In this document: positions 23,841 through 31,811 of the stretch, piece by piece | How positions within the stretch are numbered: position 1 is the stretch's first letter | Layout: each line of letters begins with the position of its first letter | Source of the DNA: Oscillospiraceae bacterium | Lineage (GTDB): Bacteria > Bacillota > Clostridia > Oscillospirales > CAG-272 | Assembly (NCBI GenBank): GCA_015064505.1 | Contig: SVSB01000010.1 | Span: 1 to 59,153, forward strand | Direction of reading: 5' to 3' | DNA length: 59,153 nucleotides | Notes under the pieces: generated by a model | Told to the model about the DNA's origin: nothing | Database searches by the model: none | The model's input: only the letters and a program-made list of their open reading frames with translations | Position numbers and translations under genes: made by a program

Positions 23841-24604
23841 CACTTTGCCTCCAAAAGCAGATCTCTTATAAGCTTTACATCCTCGAGAAGCGGCTGTATG
23901 CGAGTGGAGAACTCATCCCTCTCCGCAACGCAAAGATACATACAGCAACCAAGATTACCGCCGATGCGCCGCAAAACGGTGCATTCACCGCCCGCAAGGA
24001 ACAAAAATGGCACGTCAAGCTTTTCCTTAAGTAAATTGATTATTCGCAGATTCTCTATCTGCTCTGCCATACTGCCCGCGCCCGTTACTATCTTGCATAT
24101 ATCTGCTCCCCTGCTCTGCTGTTCAAGGGCGATCTCAAGCACCTTTTCCGCAGGAGTGAAATTAAATATATGGCTCGACATAAGCACCTCTCCGCCTGCG
24201 GCGTGAATATCGGCAATAAGCTTTTTCTGTTTATCCACAGCCACGGGATCGTAAGTCATCTCCCCGGGCTGTCTGTCAAACATATCACCCATAACGTCGC
24301 AAAGAGTTGCACCGCATTCCGCAAGCTCCACAAGCTCTGCAGCGATCACTTCATCGCTTTTTTCCTTGTTGTACCAGCCACGGTAATTCGTTACGTATAT
24401 TGGCTTATCGCACAAAGAAAACAGATGCGAATAGGTCTCCCTGTTGCGGTATTCCTCCTTCATTCTGCAAAACTGCATGCCGAAGGCCTCCCCTCCCCGC
24501 GAAACGCCAAGGGAAACCAGTTCCTCTATTCTTTGGGGTGTATCCGCTTGCACCATAACGGTCAGTAACGGTTTATCATGATTCAAAAATGTGTTTTTTT
24601 CCAT
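23840..24604 (-). CDS. Type I 3-dehydroquinate dehydratase-like protein with altered active site
   Basis: A 254-residue TIM-barrel protein of the AroD (class I DHQase) superfamily. The Schiff-base lysine is retained (DICKIVTGAG), as is the catalytic His (MSSHIFNFTP) and an Arg near LRRIGG. However, the family's ExR substrate motif at the end of the second strand (EWRVD in enterics) reads EAFGMQFCRM, and the C-terminal APGQ loop is absent. It is thus a probable lyase on another substrate, not necessarily shikimate-pathway AroD. The start is uncertain: ATG 24604, or GTG 24619, which would overlap the upstream stop. It lies within a compact operon. Confidence 0.75.
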   Translation of the reverse strand: MEKNTFLNHDKPLLTVMVQADTPQRIEELVSLGVSRGGEAFGMQFCRMKEEYRNRETYSHLFSLCDKPIYVTNYRGWYNKEKSDEVIAAELVELAECGATLCDVMGDMFDRQPGEMTYDPVAVDKQKKLIADIHAAGGEVLMSSHIFNFTPAEKVLEIALEQQSRGADICKIVTGAGSMAEQIENLRIINLLKEKLDVPFLFLAGGECTVLRRIGGNLGCCMYLCVAERDEFSTRIQPLLEDVKLIRDLLLEAK

Positions 24605-24611
24605 TTCAACT

Positions 24612-25607
24612 TCACTCACAGCATTTCTTCACAGTCTTAAAGAGCTCCAGCTCGTAATCGCAGGTATAGGGATTTTCCGTTTCGCCACGTACCATCTCGC
24701 CAAAAGCCAGCATCATGCGGTCGTATCTTCCGTAGCCCTCGGAGGTAAAATTCTCGGCATTTGCCGCCCATTCCGTACCCTTGCAAAGGGTAAAGTCCGT
24801 GCACTGCATACCGTTTCCCGCGGATCTTTCAAGGGGGCATACCTCAAATCTGCCCTCCGTGCCCGTAATAATAAGCTGGCGCCTTAAAAAGCCTCCCCTC
24901 TCCGCAGAGGTGGTCTTTACAAAGGAGGCGCCGTTTTCGTATTCCAGAACCGCAAGGCAGTTATCCCTGGAGTTTACGCCCTCGTATCTTCCGCTTGATC
25001 TGTTAAAAGGTATTACTCTTTTGGGCGCTCCCTGCAAGCGCATAACGAGATCCACCAGATGACAGCCGAGGAAGAACATTATACCGCCCTCAAATACCTC
25101 AAGCCATTTGGTCCACACGGGCTCGTACCAGCAGCTCATCTGCGCCTCAACGCTGATGACTTTGCCGATCTCCCCTGCCTGCACTCTGCTTATTATATCG
25201 CTTATGGCGGGATTGTAGCGATACATATATCCCGTATGGAACACGGTGCCGTTGGCTTTTACCGTGGATATCAGCTCCTCGAATTTTTCAAGAGAGGCGC
25301 CGCCCGGCTTTTCCATGTGTATGTGTTTTCCGTGCTTTGCCGCAAGGAGGGCGTATTTCGTAAGATATATCTCCTCGGTTTCTATCGTTACCGCCTCGAT
25401 GGTATCGTCGTTCAGTATCTCCTCAACGGTCATTTCGCGGTATTTTTCAAAGGGGCGGATATTCTGCGGAAACTTTTCCCTCTCGTTTTCGGGGAATGCG
25501 TAACCGACTATCTCAAATATCTCGGGGTATTTTGCAAGAGTGGAAAATATCGCCGTGCCGTGGCTATACCTGCTCGTACCTATCTGGGCAATTCTTATCT
25601 TACGCAT
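24612..25607 (-). CDS. Gfo/Idh/MocA family oxidoreductase
   Basis: A 331-residue NAD(P)-dependent oxidoreductase of the Gfo/Idh/MocA family, acting on sugars, inositols or sugar acids. The N-terminal Rossmann segment RIAQIGTSRYSHG is atypical in lacking a plain GxGxxG. The EKPGG motif (HMEKPGGASLEKF, about 110) carries the catalytic Lys, and GCHLVDL holds the conserved His. ATG 25607 has GGAGG upstream and overlaps the preceding gene by 8 nt. Confidence 0.92.
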   Translation of the reverse strand: MRKIRIAQIGTSRYSHGTAIFSTLAKYPEIFEIVGYAFPENEREKFPQNIRPFEKYREMTVEEILNDDTIEAVTIETEEIYLTKYALLAAKHGKHIHMEKPGGASLEKFEELISTVKANGTVFHTGYMYRYNPAISDIISRVQAGEIGKVISVEAQMSCWYEPVWTKWLEVFEGGIMFFLGCHLVDLVMRLQGAPKRVIPFNRSSGRYEGVNSRDNCLAVLEYENGASFVKTTSAERGGFLRRQLIITGTEGRFEVCPLERSAGNGMQCTDFTLCKGTEWAANAENFTSEGYGRYDRMMLAFGEMVRGETENPYTCDYELELFKTVKKCCE

Positions 25608-26619
25608 TATATCCCCTCCAATCAAATTGAACTACCACGGGAAAGCTCTTTTCAAACACGAGTCTGTTATATACTTCCCCGCACTCCTCGGGCAGATGGG
25701 TCTCCTCAACCATCTCGTCAAGCTTCAGTCTGCCGCCGGAGCAAAGCTTCAGCACCGCCTTGATATCGTCTCTGTGGGTAAACCAACCGGGATGCGATTC
25801 GGAAGCAGGTCTTGCAACGGTGTGCGCTCCGATAACGGTAATACCGGGACCGTGGATCTTTTTATAGTAATCCACCGTAAAATCGGAATCTCTCGTACAC
25901 CCGAGCAAAGCAACTCTGCCGAATTTTGCCATACAGTCAAGAGCCTCGTTAAAGCCCGCGCCAACGCCCGTTACCTCCACGGCAATGTTAACGCCGCCGC
26001 CCGTTACGGCCTTTACTTTATCCGCAAAGCCATCCTCAAAGGGATCAAATGCGTAGTCGGCACCGTATGCAAGCGCCATCTCACGGCGCTTTGGGTCGGG
26101 GTCTACGGCTATTACAGGAACGGCTCCTGCAGTCCTTAACAGCTTTACCGCAAGCATTCCGAGAATGCCAAGCCCCATAACCAATGCGCTTTCACCCATT
26201 TCAAGGCGAGTTTTTCTTATTGCCGCCATGGGAAAGGTTGCAATAAAGCTGATGGCGGCAGACTCAAGGCTTATTGAATCGTCCTCTATTTTTACGACGT
26301 TGTTCTCATCGACGATATTTACGCTCTGATGCTTTCCCCAATAAACCACTACTCTGTCCCCGACCGCAACGCTGCGAACCGAGGAACCCACGGCAATAAC
26401 AGTTCCCGCACTGCTGTAACCCAAGGCACGGGGAAAAACAACGGCGCCTCCGCTTGGGCTTACGTTGGGATCTCCCGTAATGTTTGCCCTCTCCGTTCCG
26501 CTGCTAACGGTGCTCACCTCGGTCCTTACCATAACGCCGCGGGGTGAAAGCTCGGGCAGCTGTTTGTCAACAAGCTCCGCCGTATTCACCTTCGTAAACA
26601 AGATCTGCTTTGCATCCAT
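25600..26619 (-). CDS. MDR-type dehydrogenase, partner of Gfo/Idh enzyme
   Basis: A 339-residue medium-chain dehydrogenase with an N-terminal GroES-like domain and C-terminal Rossmann fold (ALVMGLGILGMLAVKLL). The usual catalytic-zinc Cys at the start of the domain is replaced (TVSSGTERANITG). This matches the bi-domain oxidoreductase/BchC-like branch that often travels with Gfo/Idh proteins. GAGGAG upstream of ATG 26619. First gene of the operon running down to 22857. Confidence 0.85.
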   Translation of the reverse strand: MDAKQILFTKVNTAELVDKQLPELSPRGVMVRTEVSTVSSGTERANITGDPNVSPSGGAVVFPRALGYSSAGTVIAVGSSVRSVAVGDRVVVYWGKHQSVNIVDENNVVKIEDDSISLESAAISFIATFPMAAIRKTRLEMGESALVMGLGILGMLAVKLLRTAGAVPVIAVDPDPKRREMALAYGADYAFDPFEDGFADKVKAVTGGGVNIAVEVTGVGAGFNEALDCMAKFGRVALLGCTRDSDFTVDYYKKIHGPGITVIGAHTVARPASESHPGWFTHRDDIKAVLKLCSGGRLKLDEMVEETHLPEECGEVYNRLVFEKSFPVVVQFDWRGYNA

Positions 26620-26766
26620 ATCGGTAGCTCCTCATAAAGTTCTTATATTTAAGTTACCACAAAAACGGCATCAAATCAATAGAAGCGCCAAATTATACCT
26701 GCAGTTATTTACTTTTTGAATCTTATGTGGTATATTAGTACCCGTAATAAACCACGGAGGACGGTT

Positions 26767-27069
26767 ATGTCTGAAATACTTGAAATAATAATGATACTCA
26801 GCTTCGGAGCTTCATGGCCGCTTAACGTTATGAAATCCTATAAAGCAAGAACCGCAAAAGGAAAAAGCGCGGGCTTTCTCTGCTTTATTATTTTAGGTTA
26901 CATAGCGGGAATTGCTTCAAAATTCGCAAATGAGGCGTATATGGCATCGTTTGCATCCAAGTGGTACGTTCTCATATTCTACTTCATCAATATTCTGATG
27001 GTATCGGCAGACCTTGCACTTTATTTCCGTAACAGAAGACTTGACAAACAGAAGGAGCAAAATCAATGA
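26767..27069 (+). CDS. SemiSWEET / PQ-loop-like small membrane protein
   Basis: A 100-residue protein with three transmembrane helices. The first carries GASWPLNVMKSYKARTAKGKS, reminiscent of the PQ-loop (PQ replaced by PL) followed by a polar segment and Ser, as in SemiSWEET half-transporters. These dimerise to move small sugars. GGAGG before ATG 26767; candidate promoter TTTACT, 17 bp, TATATT upstream (26708-26736). Overlaps the next gene by 4 nt (ATGA). Assignment tentative. Confidence 0.65.
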   Translation: MSEILEIIMILSFGASWPLNVMKSYKARTAKGKSAGFLCFIILGYIAGIASKFANEAYMASFASKWYVLIFYFINILMVSADLALYFRNRRLDKQKEQNQ

Positions 27070-27659
27070 AAAATGTTTTTCTTATAGGAGATTCCATCCG
27101 ATTCGGGGCGGGTAACGTGAGCCCGGGTTACGGTATATACGTTAAAGAGATGCTGAAGGACGTTGCAAACGTATATGCCCCAAGCGAAAACTGCCGCTTT
27201 GCGGAATATACTCTCCGCGCCCTCTTTGATTGGCACCTGCGACTGAAGAAGGAAAACATCAAAATAGATCTGATCCATTGGAATAACGGTCTTTGGGACG
27301 TACTGCGCCTTCACGGCGACGAGCCCCTTACTCCCTGCGACGTTTACGTTTATTACCTGAGAAGGATCCACGCAATGCTAAAAAAGCTGTTCCCCGAGGC
27401 AAAGATAATTTTCGCCCTCTCCACTTCAATAATTGAAGCAAAGGCTTCTGCCGATTTCTGCCGCTTTAACGCGGATATCGAGCAATACAACGAAGCCGCA
27501 AAAGCGCTTATGGAGGAGCTTGGCGTTCCCGTAAACGATCTTTACTCCGTGAGCAAGGGTATAGACGATTCCCTGCACTGCGATTTCGTGCATTATGGCA
27601 AGGAAGGGTCAGAAATCCTTGCAAGAGCCGTTACGAAAAAGATACTTGAAGAGCTGTAA
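27066..27659 (+). CDS. SGNH/GDSL-family hydrolase
   Basis: A 197-residue cytoplasmic lipase/esterase of the SGNH fold. The nucleophile is in IGDSIRFG (Ser10), the block III Asn in HWNNGLWD, and the catalytic Asp-x-x-His in DFVHYGKEG near residue 178. Such enzymes often deacylate acetylated sugars. Translationally coupled to the SemiSWEET-like gene (ATGA), which supports a carbohydrate context. Ends at a strong terminator. Confidence 0.88.
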   Translation: MKNVFLIGDSIRFGAGNVSPGYGIYVKEMLKDVANVYAPSENCRFAEYTLRALFDWHLRLKKENIKIDLIHWNNGLWDVLRLHGDEPLTPCDVYVYYLRRIHAMLKKLFPEAKIIFALSTSIIEAKASADFCRFNADIEQYNEAAKALMEELGVPVNDLYSVSKGIDDSLHCDFVHYGKEGSEILARAVTKKILEEL

Positions 27660-27680
27660 GCAAACGAATACAAAAAAACG

Positions 27681-27708
27681 AAAGGGTTGAGGACTCCTCA
27701 ACCCTTTT
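27681..27708. terminator. terminator
   Basis: AAAGGGTTGAGG, loop ACT, CCTCAACCCTTTT, between convergent SGNH and EamA genes. Confidence 0.9.
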
Positions 27709-27727
27709 GGCATTATAGCTTATATAC

Positions 27728-28609
27728 TTATATATTTATTAACACTATTGCTGTTATTCCGATTATAAGGCTGACAAACTGGGCGCGGGAAAGCTTTTCT
27801 CTGAATACCACGGTGCTTCCCAAAGCAATAGATATGGCAGAGCCTGCGCTGTAGGTAGGAAAAAGCACGGTGCCTGGTATTACCGCCATAGCGTAAGTAT
27901 GGAGGATCTGGAATACCCCAAGCACTGCACCAACGGCAATGCACGGGAATGCCTTTGAAAAACTCAGACGGTAGGAAGGCTTTTGCCCCTTAAGTCGCAA
28001 CAGAGCGAAAACGCCGAATGCGATAACGGAAGCGAACGCAGAAGAACAGGCAACGAAAGCGGATGAGCTTGAGGCTCCGGTCGTCTTTGCATATAATTGT
28101 TGGGCAAGCATTCCAAGGCTGTTTCCGCAAAAAGCAAGAACGGTAAGTAAAAACCACTTCTTGCTTACTTTTTTTGCGTTTTCACCGCCAACTTCCTTCT
28201 TTATATCCGCATTCATCACAAGAGTAATAACTATAAGAATAACGCCGATAAAATTTACCGCCGAAAGCGGTTCTTTGTAAAACACCGCGGAGGTGATAAG
28301 GGGCACTATAGACGCCATACTTGCTATCAACGCCGTGATGGAGGTAGGACCGCAGGACAGCGCGATCTGATACAGCATCTGGAAGGATACGTTAAAAAAG
28401 CCAAAGAACGCCGCCCCCATAAACAGCGAGAGGTTTATCTCCTTAATATCGGAAATAAGAAACGACAGCAAAGCCATCGTTGCAAAAACCAATGCGTTGA
28501 ACAATGCGGAATCCGCGATTCCCTTGGTATTATTTTTGGCAAATCTGCTTTGGGTCAGCACCTTGGTTGCGGCAAGAAGGCAAAGCAGTAAAATGATCAA
28601 AAGATCCAT
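27728..28609 (-). CDS. EamA/DMT-superfamily transporter
   Basis: A 293-residue membrane protein with about ten hydrophobic helices arranged as two EamA repeats (first about 1-140, second about 160-293; TSITALIASMASIVPLITSAVFYKEPLS and SIALGSTVVFREKLSRAQ each show the E-x-L/P end of the repeat). Drug/metabolite exporter family; substrate unknown. ATG 28609 has GGAG upstream. It follows the FliB-like gene by 48 nt on the same strand. Confidence 0.87.
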   Translation of the reverse strand: MDLLIILLLCLLAATKVLTQSRFAKNNTKGIADSALFNALVFATMALLSFLISDIKEINLSLFMGAAFFGFFNVSFQMLYQIALSCGPTSITALIASMASIVPLITSAVFYKEPLSAVNFIGVILIVITLVMNADIKKEVGGENAKKVSKKWFLLTVLAFCGNSLGMLAQQLYAKTTGASSSSAFVACSSAFASVIAFGVFALLRLKGQKPSYRLSFSKAFPCIAVGAVLGVFQILHTYAMAVIPGTVLFPTYSAGSAISIALGSTVVFREKLSRAQFVSLIIGITAIVLINI

Positions 28610-28657
28610 GCAAAAACTCCGTTCAAACGTCAGATCATCAATAAACAACAACTTATA

Positions 28658-29602
28658 TCAGAGGGCAAGTCTGCGCATAAGCTCCAAAAGAAGCTCCGTG
28701 TTTTCTTCCGAGTACTCTATCTCCGCGCTGTAAGCACGGGCATATTCACACAGATCGGCAAGGTCGTATTTGCCATCCTTTTTGTTTTTTGCGGTACACA
28801 TTGCGGAAAGCACCCGATAACCAAGGTAAGCAAATGCCGCTCGGCAAGGTATATCCTCGATATCCGTTGCACCCGATACGTGGTGATAAACAAAGTATAT
28901 AAGCAGATTCTCAAGATTTTTTTCCAGCTCCGCCGGATATTTGTCCTCCCCTGCATCGGAAAGCAGATCGAGATAATCTCCCCAAATCGGATCAAGCCTT
29001 TCCATATCGGAAAGGATACGGTACCATTCTTCAATACCGATCTGCGGCAATGACACGCCCGCCGAGAGAAGCATCCGATCTACTCTTGCTTCAAGGCAAC
29101 CTTCGCCCTGCAATATTTTTATCAGCTCGTCACGCTTTGAGATAACGTCAAGCTCCTCCTCCGAGGACTCCTCTGCTTCCCATTCATCCTCGCCAACGCA
29201 AACAAGCTCCCACTTTCCTTCTGCGGATAGAACTATCCTTGCCGCCTCCTCGCAGGAAATGCCAAGACCCATCTCCGCGCGGTGAGAGAAAAAGTTATAG
29301 AATCTGGGATGCTCGCGGCATATTTCGCTGATGCTCGCCTCTCCCCGTTCCGTGATAATATCGCAAAGACCGCAATCGTTTAAAAACGGACATCTGCCAT
29401 TCTCTTTCATTGCAAAGCAAACGCCGTCCTCTTTTTCCTTCAGGCTTTTTCTTAAGCGCTCCCCAAGAGCGCCGTCCATTGCCGAGTATTTTTCCAGCGT
29501 TTCATCGTCTATATACACGTCCCAGCCGATACAACAGCTGTGGCGGCATTTATCCGCGATGCATTTAAACTTTTTATAATAGCTTGGTGCAAAAATATTC
29601 AT
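28658..29602 (-). CDS. FliB-like flagellin lysine N-methylase family protein
   Basis: A 314-residue protein with the cysteine-rich N terminus of the FliB family: YYKKFKCIADKCRHSCCIGW (about 6-25), then RCPFLNDCGLCDII and ISEICREHPRFYN, cysteines that probably bind an Fe-S cluster. FliB methylates flagellin lysines in enterics, but no flagellar or chemotaxis gene is in the window, and many Clostridia carry such orphan genes, so the target may be different. ATG 29602 follows AAGGAG. Upstream neighbour is divergent. Confidence 0.85.
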   Translation of the reverse strand: MNIFAPSYYKKFKCIADKCRHSCCIGWDVYIDDETLEKYSAMDGALGERLRKSLKEKEDGVCFAMKENGRCPFLNDCGLCDIITERGEASISEICREHPRFYNFFSHRAEMGLGISCEEAARIVLSAEGKWELVCVGEDEWEAEESSEEELDVISKRDELIKILQGEGCLEARVDRMLLSAGVSLPQIGIEEWYRILSDMERLDPIWGDYLDLLSDAGEDKYPAELEKNLENLLIYFVYHHVSGATDIEDIPCRAAFAYLGYRVLSAMCTAKNKKDGKYDLADLCEYARAYSAEIEYSEENTELLLELMRRLAL

Positions 29603-29739
29603 AGCGATCTCCTTACGCAATACGACCATTTTATAACACGGACCGCAAATAATCAAGGCAAAAACAAAATTTAATTTACACTTTACCTTTGGCTAAAAAC
29701 GTGATAGAATGGTTTTAACGCAAACAAAGGAGGCGTACT

Positions 29740-30240
29740 ATGCCATTAAAGAGATTTATCACTTCCGCCGTTGCTAACGCAATAGATGATTCTGCGGAAA
29801 ACGAAGCGCCCGAAGTTAAAAACGGAGAGATAAGCGGAGGCATTGCGTACAGCTACAAGCTTGCAACGGCAATAGCCGCCTGCCTCGGACTTGCAATGAC
29901 CGCACTGTTCATCCTTGTAATCAAGGAGCTGACGCTCGGCATCATAATCGGCACCGTATCCGCGGTTGCACTCGGCTTTTTGCCCACTTTGTTTTCTTAC
30001 GGATTCGTGATGACAAGCACCCACTTAAGCGAAGAATATTTGGTGCTGTTCGTTAAGATAAGCAAGGAAGTACAGCTTTCGGAGCTGAAATACAAGCGGC
30101 TAAAGAAAGATGAAACGGGCAAGGCAACCATGCTTCACCTTTACAACAGCGATAAAAAGCGCGTGATGAGCTTCGACGGCGCCATCGTGGGCTTTAAAAG
30201 AATAGTTAGTAAAACGAAACACCTTCAGGAGCTAAAATGA
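29740..30240 (+). CDS. Two-helix membrane protein, unknown function
   Basis: A 166-residue protein with a charged N terminus (about 1-45), two transmembrane helices (about 48-95) and a cytoplasmic C-terminal domain with alternating strands and Lys/Glu. No family recognised. AAAGGAGG precedes ATG 29740; promoter TTTACC, 17 bp, TAGAAT upstream (29682-29710). Coupled by ATGA overlap to the MazG-like gene. Confidence 0.75.
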   Translation: MPLKRFITSAVANAIDDSAENEAPEVKNGEISGGIAYSYKLATAIAACLGLAMTALFILVIKELTLGIIIGTVSAVALGFLPTLFSYGFVMTSTHLSEEYLVLFVKISKEVQLSELKYKRLKKDETGKATMLHLYNSDKKRVMSFDGAIVGFKRIVSKTKHLQELK

Positions 30241-30569
30241 TGGAAGAAAAGCTTACGTTAGATAAAATGCAGGAAATGCAAAAGGTACTGCAGGCAAAGA
30301 ACATTGAACGCTGGGGAGGTCTTTCCCCCGAAAAATCTATTTCAAAGCTTCTATGGCTTCACGGCGAGGTCGCCGAGGTCAGCGACATCATAAAGAAAAA
30401 GGGCGCTTCAAAAATAATGAGCGACCCCGAAGTGCGTGCACACTTTATAGAAGAGATGTGCGACGTGCTGATGTACTATAACGACGTGCTGATATGCTAC
30501 GATATCTCCCCCGAGGAGCTTGAAAAAGCATATTTTGAAAAGCACGAATTCAATATGAACAGATGGTAA
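30237..30569 (+). CDS. MazG-like NTP pyrophosphohydrolase family protein
   Basis: A 110-residue all-alpha NTP pyrophosphatase-like protein. The metal-binding helices show HGEVAEVSD (about 42-50) and EEMCDVLMYYND (about 70-81), the E-x-x-E/D...E-x-x-D arrangement of MazG and dUTPase-2-like enzymes. These hydrolyse non-canonical or excess NTPs. Overlaps the preceding gene (ATGA). Confidence 0.82.
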   Translation: MMEEKLTLDKMQEMQKVLQAKNIERWGGLSPEKSISKLLWLHGEVAEVSDIIKKKGASKIMSDPEVRAHFIEEMCDVLMYYNDVLICYDISPEELEKAYFEKHEFNMNRW

Positions 30570-30570
30570 T

Positions 30571-31149
30571 ATGAAGATAATTGATATATCCCAAGAGGTG
30601 CTTTCCTGCAATATCTATCCGGGAGATCCAAGGCCGCAGCTTAAAAGGCTGAAAAGCACGGACGATGGCGAGCTTTACAATCTTTCGGAGCTTACCACGT
30701 GCGTTCACAACGGAACGCATATAGACGCACCCTTTCACTTTTTGCCCGAAGGAAATACCGTTGAAGGCATACCCCTTGATGCGTTTGTGGGTGAATGCTA
30801 CGTTGCGCGCCATAGCGGCAATATAGACGCAGAGAGCGCCAAGGAAATTCTGCAAAAAGCCGACGGTGCCGAGCGCATCCTTATCGGCGGAAAGATCACG
30901 GTAACAGCCGATGCCGCCCTCGTTTTTGCCAATGCGGGGATCAAGCTCATCGGCAACGAGGGCATCTCCGTCGGCCCCGAGGATGCACCTATGGAGGTGC
31001 ATAAGATACTGCTTGAAAAGAACGTGGTTCTGCTTGAAGGCATCGTGCTTGATAACGTCAAAGAAGGCAAATATTTTCTAAACGCCGCACCCCTGAATAT
31101 ATCAGGCGCCGACGGCTCCCCCTGCAGGGCGTATTTGATTGAATTATAA
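30571..31149 (+). CDS. Cyclase / kynurenine formamidase-like metal hydrolase
   Basis: A 192-residue cyclase-family (PF04199) protein. The metal-binding signature HNGTHIDAPFHF is near residues 47-58, with MEVHKILL and LLEGIVLDNV following. Members hydrolyse N-formylkynurenine or related amides; no kynurenine pathway genes are near, so the substrate is open. Starts one base after the MazG-like stop, without a strong binding site, so it is likely translated by coupling. Confidence 0.88.
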   Translation: MKIIDISQEVLSCNIYPGDPRPQLKRLKSTDDGELYNLSELTTCVHNGTHIDAPFHFLPEGNTVEGIPLDAFVGECYVARHSGNIDAESAKEILQKADGAERILIGGKITVTADAALVFANAGIKLIGNEGISVGPEDAPMEVHKILLEKNVVLLEGIVLDNVKEGKYFLNAAPLNISGADGSPCRAYLIEL

Positions 31150-31156
31150 TAATAAA

Positions 31157-31218
31157 GCCTCAAGCCATGTCTTCTTCGCGGGATAGGGTGGCAAGTATCG
31201 CCTTACGAATGAGGCTCA
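31157..31218. repeat. decayed half copy of repeat family R
   Basis: Outer arms AGCCTCA / TGAGGCT. The segment GGTGGCAAGTATCGCCTTAC then GAATGAGG matches GGTGGCAGCC...GACGGATGAGG of copy 1 (13136-13162). Confidence 0.45.
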
Positions 31219-31229
31219 AAATGATTATA

Positions 31230-31264
31230 AAAAATGCTTGCGATCACGTTTCGCAAGCATTTTT
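31230..31264 (+). terminator. terminator
   Basis: AAAAATGCTTGCGA / TCGCAAGCATTTTTA with a 7-nt loop, after the cyclase operon. Confidence 0.9.
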
Positions 31265-31266
31265 AT

Positions 31267-31479
31267 TTTATACTGACTTACGATGTTGTTGGATTGCCAA
31301 ATGCCAACACGACTGTAAAAAATATGGGTAATGGAAGATACCAAGCTTCGGGATACGTTACGTTCAGAGATTCTTTTGGTAATAATTGCAAAGCTACTTA
31401 TACCGGTAATATAACCATCAATGAAACGGACGGCACATATACCTGCAACTATTCTCTTGATGAAGCTTATAGAAATTGA
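31267..31479 (+). pseudogene. C-terminal gene remnant
   Basis: An open frame reading FILTYDVVGLPNANTTVKNM... and ending NYSLDEAYRN. The alternating polar/hydrophobic, Thr/Asn/Gly-rich composition is that of a secreted beta-strand domain. There is no start codon with a binding site; the frame emerges directly from the upstream terminator hairpin. It is AT-richer than flanking genes. Interpreted as the truncated 3' end of a surface-protein gene. No parent is visible in the window. Confidence 0.5.
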
Positions 31480-31519
31480 TAATAAGAATATTGCACCTTA
31501 ATACAATTACGCACAAAAC

Positions 31520-31561
31520 AGAAGCGAGATAAATGAAAATCCAATCATTCATCTCGCTTCT
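31520..31561. terminator. terminator of rubredoxin gene
   Basis: Stem AGAAGCGAGAT-AATGA / TCATT-ATCTCGCTTCT with an 8-nt loop, between the remnant and the rubredoxin gene. Confidence 0.8.
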
Positions 31562-31573
31562 TTCTATTTTGTT

Positions 31574-31735
31574 TTATTCAGCCTCGCTGAACATATCCTT
31601 GCCAACTCCGCAGAGGGGGCATTCGAAATCCTCGGGAAGATCCTCAAACTTGGTGCCGGGTGCGATGCCGTTTTCGGGATCGCCCTTCTCCTCATCATAT
31701 TCCCAGCCGCAGGCTTCACATACGTACTTTTTCAT
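31574..31735 (-). CDS. Rubredoxin
   Basis: A 53-residue rubredoxin, full family length. The two iron-binding knuckles are [11 protein letters not shown] (Cys6, Cys9) and [10 protein letters not shown] (Cys39, Cys42). AGGAG precedes ATG 31735. It is a one-electron carrier. It lies 76 nt downstream of the flavodiiron protein gene on the same strand, so it is the likely electron donor to that protein or to superoxide/peroxide reductases. Both stop codon and start are clear despite the short length. Confidence 0.95.
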   Translation of the reverse strand: MKKYVCEACGWEYDEEKGDPENGIAPGTKFEDLPEDFECPLCGVGKDMFSEAE

Positions 31736-31811
31736 TTTAATTTTCTCCTGTAATTATAGTATTATTTTTACCTTGCAAGATCCTTCGCTTTCCGTAGGAT
31801 ACGCAAGAATT

